Source of the DNA: Ophiothrix spiculata
Lineage: Eukaryota; Echinodermata; Ophiuroidea; Amphilepidida; Ophiotrichidae
DNA: 34,918 nt
Strand: one strand, 5' to 3'
NCBI GenBank assembly: GCA_000969725.1
Contig: JXSR01S073381.1
Shown: piece after piece, positions 27,683 to 34,918 of the stretch
Layout: every line of letters begins with the position of its first letter
How positions within the stretch are numbered: position 1 is the first letter of the stretch
The notes under the pieces: model-generated
Databases searched by the model: none
Seen by the model: only the letters and a program-made list of their open reading frames with translations
Told to the model about the DNA's origin: nothing
Translations under genes and position numbers: made by a program

Positions 27683-27950
27683 AAATGCTCGTCTGTTGGA
27701 TCATGGATACTATTCACAAAAATAGGCACTGAATTTACCTTTAGTGGGATTATTTTTAGCTAAAATGTACAAATAAGTATGCTTCATTTTTAAATTGGAT
27801 CAAAAGGTTCTATAAAAACCAAATTTAAATAACTGAATACACTCAGCTGAGTATATCTAGGTTTGTTCATAAAATGAGCATTTTCTGCCAATTTCCTGGC
27901 AAAAACAATATTTAGAATACAACTAATTTTTCCGTAGCAATATCTTAAAA
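27683..27950. repeat. segment A1 of a split duplication
   Basis: ATGCTCGTCTGTTGGATCAT to GTAGCAATATCTTA matches 30158-30491 with indels. Its continuation (segment B1) appears at 29553-29705, after a hAT-like insertion and short extra sequence. Confidence 0.85.
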
Positions 27951-28045
27951 AATAATTTGGTTTTGGCTCTAATTAGGACTATTTTTGATACTGCAGATCA
28001 AAACAATCGTTACTTTGCATTTATAGTACCACCATAACCCTAACC

Positions 28046-29448
28046 CAAGCCGCGACAAATCGCCTGTCCGATAGCCCGGGGCTATCAGATTTTTTGTCGG
28101 GCTATTAAAACTTCAGATAGCCGCGTCCGATCGGGCTATTTAAAAAAAACCAGTAAGCTTACCCTGCACATTGAGTGTTGACCATGCTACATAAACTTTA
28201 ATGAAAATTGAGACTTCAATGAGAAAGGACAAAATTTGTAGATAAAAAACATCAGTAATATTTGCTTGATATGATAAAAAAACCACTGAAAATAGTATTC
28301 CAAAAGCCTCAGTGCCGCCGCGGAAGTTTGCATCGGTCGCCATTATTTTTACGTCAGCTGATATGGCGATCTCCAACAGCACTTGTTACGGTAAAAGTTA
28401 TTGGCTGAGAGCCTGACGTCAGCTATAAAAGAACCATTTTCAACCAATCAGAATCGTTGTTAAACTAAAACAGACCCCCTGCAGACCTGGCTTGCAAATT
28501 TGACAGGAACATAAATAAATCTAAAAATAATTTAGCTTTGAAAATAAAATACGAAAACTTGCAAAGGAACAGTATGAAAAACTACAATATTAAAAAACAA
28601 AGTTCAATAAAGTCAATAAACGACAAAATAAAAATGATTTTATTATTTGTGTCATTTTTTATGTCGATTTCCTTGTCAAGCTTTCAACGAAAATTATTGA
28701 TCTCGTAAACATTGCTGTCAGTCACGAGAGCATGGGCGCGTCTAGCGGCTGATTAGCATAAATTAAATGTCCTTATTTGGACGAGTCGCGTGTAAACACA
28801 GCCTGAGGCACGAGGCGGGTACGGGTCAAGGCCCATTGACAGGTGGATTGACATTGTTTACGTTCATTCATGATTCAAAATTGAAAAGTTTTTGATACAA
28901 AACAAACGAAAATCAGATGACGGAGACAAACCTCACTATTTACTGGTAAATTTAACTTTTTCTGGCTAATTAATGTTAAATTAATGACGTCAGGCAAGCG
29001 TGAATGACGTCATCGATTGAGTGTTGTGAATATAACAAGGTAAACAAGCACGAGTTTTGATCGCCGCCATGTTAAGATTTTGTGTGCCGGCGATATTTTG
29101 ATGTTCAAAATACTCTATGAAAACATTGCAAAACAGTGAAAAGTACAACGTTTCCAGGCAATAAAACAGTTTTAATTTATTATTATGGACCTGTCCGTGA
29201 AAATTCTTGCAATCTCGGCATCAATTTGCCATTCTGCATAGGCCGTAGTCGGCGTAGAATTAAAAGATCACTCGGTCAATACCATGGCTACGCTACTTGT
29301 TGTACTTGATTATGTTACAATTTGAAGTTGTTTTTAGCACCAAAAATGCTCGTATATTTTGGGCAACTTGTAAACCAATCCGGGCAAGTAAATGTGGTGA
29401 GTGGGCTGCCCGATCGGGCTAGGAAAAAAATAAATTTGTCGCGGCCTG
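28046..29448. mobile_element. hAT-like element, 1.4 kb, with 8-bp target duplication
   Basis: CCCTAACC flanks both sides (28038-28045 and 29449-29456). The left terminus is CAAGCCGCGACAAAT and the right, in reverse complement, CAGGCCGCGACAAAT, a hAT-style CAG/CAA start. Subterminal AGCCCGATCGGGC and GATAGCCCGGGGCTATC motifs are clustered at both ends. No transposase is recognisable, so non-autonomous. The interior (28290-29110) is richer in CpG than its surroundings and holds promoter-like motifs. The 94- and 75-residue frames at 29315-29606 lie across its right end and are spurious. Confidence 0.78.
28343..28450 (-). promoter_or_regulatory. promoter-like cluster (CRE, CCAAT, TATA) ahead of ATGGCG
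   Basis: Read on the minus strand: CTGATTGG (inverted CCAAT), then TGACGTCA (28421-28414), then CAGCCAAT, then TTACGTCA-like sequence and AATAATGGCGACC at about 28343. On the plus strand TATAAAAG (28424-28431) lies three bases past the CRE. The spacing looks like a real proximal promoter, but it sits inside the hAT-like element and no linked downstream exon could be shown. Two further perfect CREs are at 28985-28992 and 29005-29012. Confidence 0.35.
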
Positions 29449-29552
29449 CCCTAACCCCACTGAAGGTAAAAAAACCCTCCTTGAATCTTACTGTATCAAA
29501 AATCCCTATTTTCACAAATTCAACCCTCACATCCCAATCCAATGTTCAATGG

Positions 29553-29705
29553 GGTGGGGGCTGCCTCTGCAGCAATTCAGTGACCACACATCTCTCCCGA
29601 TTGTGACGCATTTGGACTTTTATTATAAATAAGATGTTGGGCACTTGCAATGAGACAGCGTCAAGCAATTAAAGAGTTGGTGAAGTGACGAAAATAATCA
29701 CTCTT
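29553..29705. repeat. segment B1 of the split duplication
   Basis: GGGGGCTGCCTCTGCAGC(A/G)ATTC, GGGCACTTGCAATGAGAC and GTCAAGCAATTAA are repeated at 30505-30655 directly after segment A2. Confidence 0.85.
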
Positions 29706-29706
29706 G

Positions 29707-30141
29707 TACCCCGTTCAGACACACTGAAAAGTCGTCGTAAGTCAATATCGAGTTCATTTTTAATTTCAAACACGACCTCGGATTAGCAAAAAGTAACTCG
29801 ACTTACGACTGTTCACACATGCGCTACGGTTTTGAAGTCGAATTGAAATGAACTCTACTTGTTCCAGGTCAATGCGCTGTAGAAGTAAACACGAATTCAA
29901 CTCGACTTACGACGACAGCTGTTCACACATACGAAAAGTCATCGGTTGTCGTCGTAATCGAGTTACATCGAATTACTAACACGATTTAACTTGCTTTTTA
30001 GCGAGTTGAAAATTCGATGTAAGACGACTTTTTGAAAGATGACTTAAGTCGACTTGAACTGTTCACACACAAGTGAATTAAGAACTTGATATAACTCGAA
30101 TACGACTAAAGATGACATTTTGGCTTTGTCTGAACGGGGTA
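29707..30141. mobile_element. MITE with CCCCGTTCAGACA ends
   Basis: TACCCCGTTCAGACA at the left; the exact complement TGTCTGAACGGGGTA at the right; TA at both edges may be the target. The interior repeats CTGTTCACACAT and TCGACTTACGACGAC-like phrases. 435 bp. It lies between the two segments of the duplication. Confidence 0.85.
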
Positions 30142-30157
30142 TATGATCAACTATTAA

Positions 30158-30655
30158 AATGCTCGTCTGTTGGATCATGGAAATGGTTCATACTATTCAC
30201 AAAAATAGGTACCAAATTTACCTTTAATAGTGGGATTATATTTTAGCTAAAAAACAACTAAGTATGCTTAGTTTGTAAGTTGGATCATAAGGTTCCATAA
30301 AAACCGAATATATACATTAAAAAAAATAACTGAATACACTCAACAAAGTATACCTAGGTTTGTTCATAAAACATTGGAAAATATTGTTAAAACTTTATAT
30401 TGAGCACATTCTGCCAATTTCCTTCATTAACTTTATCAATAAAATTGGCAAAAACAATATTAGAATACTACAAATTTTTCTGTAACAATATCTTTTTTTT
30501 TTTGGGGGGGGGGGCTGCCTCTGCAGCGATTCGGTGACCATGTATTAGATCTCCTGGTTGTGACGTATTTGAACTTTTATGTTGGGCACTTGCAATGAGA
30601 CGGTGTCAAGCAATTAATACGAGTTGGTGAAAATAATCACTCTGAATGTATTCAT
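30158..30655. repeat. segments A2+B2 (contiguous copy of the split duplication)
   Basis: Contiguous copy of 27683-27950 and 29553-29705, joined at a T-run and G-run near 30490-30512. Confidence 0.85.
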
Positions 30656-30703
30656 TTGTAATCGTAACATTTTGAAGCTTCTGTAGCCAAATTAAATTTC
30701 AAG

Positions 30704-32410
30704 TTAAAGGGAGTAGCCTAGATTCCAACTAGAATTAAAAACTTATGGAAATGCTCTAAAAAAGCTTAAAAGTATAGTAAAATCCCAAAAAATGCAAAAA
30801 TTTGCACACAAATGGCTCAAATTGAGAAAAAAAATCAATTTGCAATAATATCATTCTTTGATGGTGGTGTGACTATCCTGTGTTTCCTAAATCCTAAATT
30901 TGTACCTCAGATGGATAGAGCTGACTTGCTGAGAAATCTTGTTTTTGATCAAATTTGTACAGATACATACAAACCATGATGGTAAACAAATTCATTTCTC
31001 AACTGCCATTTCCAATACATTAGTGTAATGTTCTTTCCATGGATGATGGCATATCATAAATCATTTTCAACTAACAAGCTATGAATAAAAGATGCATTAA
31101 CGTAGCTTCAAGCACTTGACGGCGACAAATATAAATTCAAACGATTGAATCATGGAATAAATAAACAAGACAAAATGATAAATAGATCTATGCAAACAAC
31201 ATGATGCTATTTATTCTCAGCATGATCAATTTTGACTTTTAAAGATGATTTCATTCTACTGAAATTATCATTTTTGAATTTTTGTAAAGTAAAAAACAAA
31301 CGGAAAATCCTAAAATGGTGAGGGTAATAAATTTTTCAAAGATTTTATACAGTAGGCTTGTTATCCATAGTTTAAGAATTGTTCAATCTCAAACAAAGAA
31401 AAAGACTGTTTTTTTGTCAACTACCGTATTGTTCCTAATAATCGCCTACTGGGCTGCAACATTTCATGAGGGGTGGGCAATTATTAGAGACCAATTTTCA
31501 ACATCAAAATTTGCACAAAATCGCTAAGTAAGCTTAACAATTATGGCAACTTACTGTTATATGGCCCCCGATAACACGGAAGTACTGACAATTTTTCATC
31601 ATTTCCGGGATCGCGACCTTATTGGTACCGTTTCCTGTTACTAGCGATTGTTGGTTAAAGCTTAATGATACACAGAAATGCTACAAAATTGAATGTTTTT
31701 TAACACTTCTATTTGAAATTTTTTGGGGTGGGCGTTTAATAGAGAATGGGCAATTAATAGAAACAATACGGTACATATTCTTTGTGAGCCTGATATTTTC
31801 AATGATTTTACAAATTAGAAGTAACCTGGAATTTTTCTCTGTTCTGAGGTACGGTACCATTAGAACTGGCCTAGATTCTTGCCACAAATTTTTACCTACA
31901 TTTTTTTTCACTTGAATCGATTGTTCTAACATGTTTACAGTAATATAACCTACAAGTAGTGTTCCATGATTTTGAGGAATATCGGAGAAAATTGCAATTC
32001 TTTACCTACTTTAATTTTTTAAGCCGGCGCAAAAAAGTGGTGTGAAAACAGTGTTTCTAGTTTGAAAACTTAAAAAGATCTTGTTTCTACATCTACTGCA
32101 TGATGGGCAAACAAATTATTTTTGATGAAATTGTTTCTCTTTTGATATGTATTAAATTAACTCCAGGAGACATTTTGATCTTTTATCTGGCAAATCCATT
32201 TTGAGGTACAAATTTAGGATTTAGAAAACACCGGATAGTCATACCACCATCAAAGAATGATATCTAGTGCAAATTAATTCTCTCTCAATTTGAGCCATTT
32301 GTGTGTAATTTTTTGCATATTTTTTGGATTTTACTATACTTTAAAGCTTTATTTAGAGCATTTCCATTTAAGTTTTTAATTCTAGGTGGAATCTAGGCTA
32401 GTCCCTTTAA
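30704..32410. mobile_element. 1.7-kb TTAA-flanked element with ~210-bp inverted ends (T2/Kolobok-type)
   Basis: TTAAAGGGAGTAGCCTAGAT at the left; the right end in reverse complement is TTAAAGGGACTAGCCTAGAT. The arms match on through GGAAATGCTCTAAA, TTTGCACACAAATGG, CTTTGATGGTGGT and CTAAATTTGTACCTCA, about 210 bp. The ends fit TTAAAGGRR. The central 1.3 kb has no transposase frame and hosts a nested MITE at 31422-31773. Confidence 0.88.
31422..31773. mobile_element. nested MITE
   Basis: Left end TACCGTATTGTTCCTAATAA followed by TCGCC; right end in reverse complement TACCGTATTGTTTCTATTAA followed by TTGCCC. Inside, GGGGTGGGCAATTATTAGAG and GGGGTGGGCGTTTAATAGAG are a second repeated pair. 352 bp, within the 1.7-kb element. 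Confidence 0.8.
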
Positions 32411-34242
32411 ATACTTCATGTGCTTAGGTGACAATTTTGTCTCGTAAAACAAATCCATTTTCGATTACAAAAAAATGAATTCAGTTTTTCATAATTGTTA
32501 ATTCCCTATCTAAATGTTTTGTAAATATGAATAGCCCACACAATTGGCTAGCATGGACTGGTGGACTCAAATATGGAAAGGAAAATTTTACGATTTACAA
32601 ATATGCTAGTTTTACATAAGCCAAGAAAATAAAATGAGGATTTGAACAAGCCTAATATATCTTATTAGAGCACAAAATAGTGAAAATACCTTTGTATTGA
32701 CTTCAATTTTCAAGAAAGGCACATAAAATTTTATTATTTCACAAACATTTGCACATTTATTGATTTGATTGTATAATAGTTGCAAAGTTTTAAACACATT
32801 TTATTCCAATACTAATTTGAAGGCACATTTCACCATTGAATTTCATACCGAATTCATGCATTTTAGAAATTATTATTACATTTATCTCTTTTATTATCTC
32901 AAATCATATTTTCAGAATATTCTATTTACTTTACTTGTTTCATAGCAAACTTTATATAATAAAGATGATATGCAGTTTTATTATAAATTTAAAATATCTG
33001 CCTCAAATTCATCAATGTGTGAAACATCTATGCTCTAATCTACAAAAAAACCAAAAAGATTCATTCTAACATGTCATAAAATCACACTACAAATCACAAG
33101 CTACAATTTAACAAATAAAATGTTCTGGAAAAAATCACCGCAGATCGACTTTCAGCTCGGGCACCTCATACACCGGCTAATGGCCCAGTTATGTAAGGGT
33201 AACAGACCTGTAGTACATATTGATTAGTCTCTATAAATAAATCAACTTGAAGCCTGCCTGCAAGCAGACACAAGACCAGAGTCAATAAAAGCAAAGAGCC
33301 GTTGTCGAAATTTAGGTCAATGAGGATATGAAAATAAAAGAGTTAACCTCTTCATGTTGGCCGCATCAAGCAGCAAGCAAGATGTGACTTGACGGGAGAC
33401 TTGTCTCACCTGTACATTAACCCCCTGAATAGTGAGCACAGTTGGGAGTTCTGATTGGTCGATGACAAGTCAATCTAATTTGTGTAGCCAATCACAGTAA
33501 GGCTTTGAAACCAGCAGTAACTATCTAATTTGTATTATTTTTGATATGATGTGTGTGATTGGTTCAAATTCAATAAATGATTCAAAAACTGTCTTAACAA
33601 ATGAAGAGATCTGCAGCTTTAGCAAGGGATTAATTAATATTCACACAAATTTACACAGACTATCAGACTCAGTGAAAGAGGCTTCTTTTGACATACCATA
33701 ATGGAACTACATGTAAATGACAAAACCAGAGTAAAAAAGTGCATATTCCTGGGTAAATATTTGTTCTCACCAGACCCATGGGAGGGGGAGCATTGTCATT
33801 ACAAGGTGGACACCATGCACATACAAAAACAAGTTAAAAGGGTAGTTTTTACGAATGGGCGATGTACTCAAGTACATTGGAAAAGGTATCAAAATTGCAA
33901 AAATCTTGGAAATATTTTTAAAAAGGGTACATAGTTTACAAACGCTTGGTACTTGTTATAAGGGTATGAAAATAAAATCTTTCCAAAAAATGCCTTTTTC
34001 AATCAAAAAGAACAATTGGCTGATAACTTTTCAATTTCATTTAACTCTGTTATTGATGTTATGAGCAATGTGTTGTTAAAAAGGGCAATATATAGCCAAG
34101 CAGACAAGAATATCTTGTGGTACACATTGATGACGCCTTATTTGAAAAGGGTATGTTTTTCAGACTTGATTAGGGTGGGGAAAACATGACATAGGCCAAA
34201 TACTTGTTTAGGGTATAATATGAATGGAGGATATGCCTTATT
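32411..34242. other. AT-rich flank, no recognised gene
   Basis: Short frames at 32612-34064 are AT-rich chance translations. From about 33700 to 34200 there is a diffuse repeat of AAAGGGTA(C/T) phrases. No splice-supported or conserved coding sequence. Confidence 0.45.
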
Positions 34243-34445
34243 ACTGTAAAACCACTTAATTTCGCTAGGGGTTTAATTTCGCTAGACAGAAAATTCTCAA
34301 AATTAAATCCCTCGTTAAAATTATATTTTGCATTGCAACTTATGGTCATTGTTCCAGATAATTAGCGAAATTAAATCCCAGCTAAGTTGCTGCTCATTTG
34401 AAATTCGCAAAATAAAGTACCCGCGAAATTAAAGTGCTTTAGGTT
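34243..34445. mobile_element. MITE with AATTTCGC inverted ends
   Basis: ACTGTAAAACCACTTAATTT continuing to CGCTAG at the left is matched in reverse complement by CTAAAGCACTTTAATTTCGC at the right. Extra GCGAAATTAAATCCC / GGGTTTAATTTCGC pairs lie inside. About 200 bp. Confidence 0.7.
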
Positions 34446-34782
34446 ATGTTTTTTATTGTGGGGTACATTTGTGTTACATGTGCCAAAATGAGGAAAACTG
34501 TATCATTTTCCAGTTATGACTTAATAACTCAAAAAGTTTACACCGGAACCATATAAAAGTATATATATTCTGAAAGAATATAGTGTAGCGAATGCAAAAA
34601 TAGTCGTTAAGGTCAACATATACAGGGTGGCCCATATATTATACAGGGTGTAACATACAAAAATAGGTAGAAAATCTAAATCTTGTTATGAGCCCCACCA
34701 GTGAATATGGAATGGTAACTTCATATTCTAACAAGTGGTTAGTGTACTTATGTAAATTACCCACCCCGTCAAGTGACATTCA

Positions 34783-34918
34783 TTAAGGGGAGAAGGCACA
34801 TCACTCATTGTTGCATTTTTGCAAATTTATTTTGTACCATAACTTTTGAACAAAGTGCTTAAAGTTAATAAAAGTATACATTTCCAGAAAGGAATTTTCA
34901 CAAGGAACATGATGGTGA
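34783..34918. mobile_element. partial relative of the foldback at 1234-1756, cut by window end
   Basis: Starts TTAAGGGGAGAAGGCAC. Later, TAAAAGTATACATTTCCAGA and AACATGATGGT match the foldback's left arm (AAAAGTATACATTTCTAGA, AACATGATGGT) in the same order and spacing. The second arm would lie beyond the window. Confidence 0.6.

Noticed and set aside
28140-28382. Upstream coding exon of SPRYD3 starting ATGGCGACCGATG
   Set aside because: No convincing donor that would join in phase 2 to the 26567 acceptor; it lies within a hAT-like element. Kept only as a promoter-like observation.
31315-31932. Frames of 70-97 residues inside the 1.7-kb element as a transposase
   Set aside because: No DDE/DDD or zinc-finger motif and they run through the nested MITE.
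34620-34670. ACAGGGTGGCCCATATATTA and ACAGGGTGTAACATA as transposon ends
   Set aside because: The ACAGGGTG phrases repeat directly about 20 bases apart but no inverted partner is visible within the window.

Overview
The window is AT-rich eukaryotic nuclear DNA: one widely spaced, intron-rich gene on the minus strand set in a dense field of transposon debris. Eight coding exons, found by matching translated blocks and GT-AG junctions with consistent phase, build a complete SPRYD3 orthologue (two SPRY/B30.2 domains, about 469 residues). The slow divergence from vertebrate SPRYD3, together with the T2/Kolobok-type MITEs and tRNA-derived SINEs, suggests an invertebrate metazoan, most likely a marine deuterostome such as a hemichordate or echinoderm. 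The species cannot be fixed from the sequence.

Layout: 1-4.5 kb lies downstream of the gene and holds MITEs plus a roughly 520-bp near-perfect foldback. 4.5-26.6 kb is SPRYD3, running from the last exon (4746-4880) up to the exon with the likely start codon (26291-26563). Its introns contain a satellite rich in nuclear-receptor half-sites (intron 7), tandem tRNA-derived SINE units (intron 6), a 5'-truncated LINE with an intact reverse transcriptase frame (intron 5), several MITEs, a second decayed LINE (intron 4), and a 210-base assembly gap inside a tandem duplication (intron 3). 26.6-34.9 kb is 5' flank, or first intron and promoter region. It holds a hAT-like element carrying three perfect CRE palindromes, a split segmental duplication, a 1.7-kb TTAA-flanked element and more MITEs.

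The most unusual observation concerns the gene itself. Four of its exon edges (exon 4 donor, exon 5 acceptor, exon 6 donor, exon 7 donor) are tandemly duplicated into the neighbouring intron, with splice sites. For exon 6 there are three copies of about 117 bp, and one spare copy keeps an open, phase-compatible frame and a good donor. This is either repeated local duplication in a repeat-prone locus or a source of alternative splice forms. No other host protein-coding gene could be supported, and there is no CRISPR, operon or prokaryotic feature.
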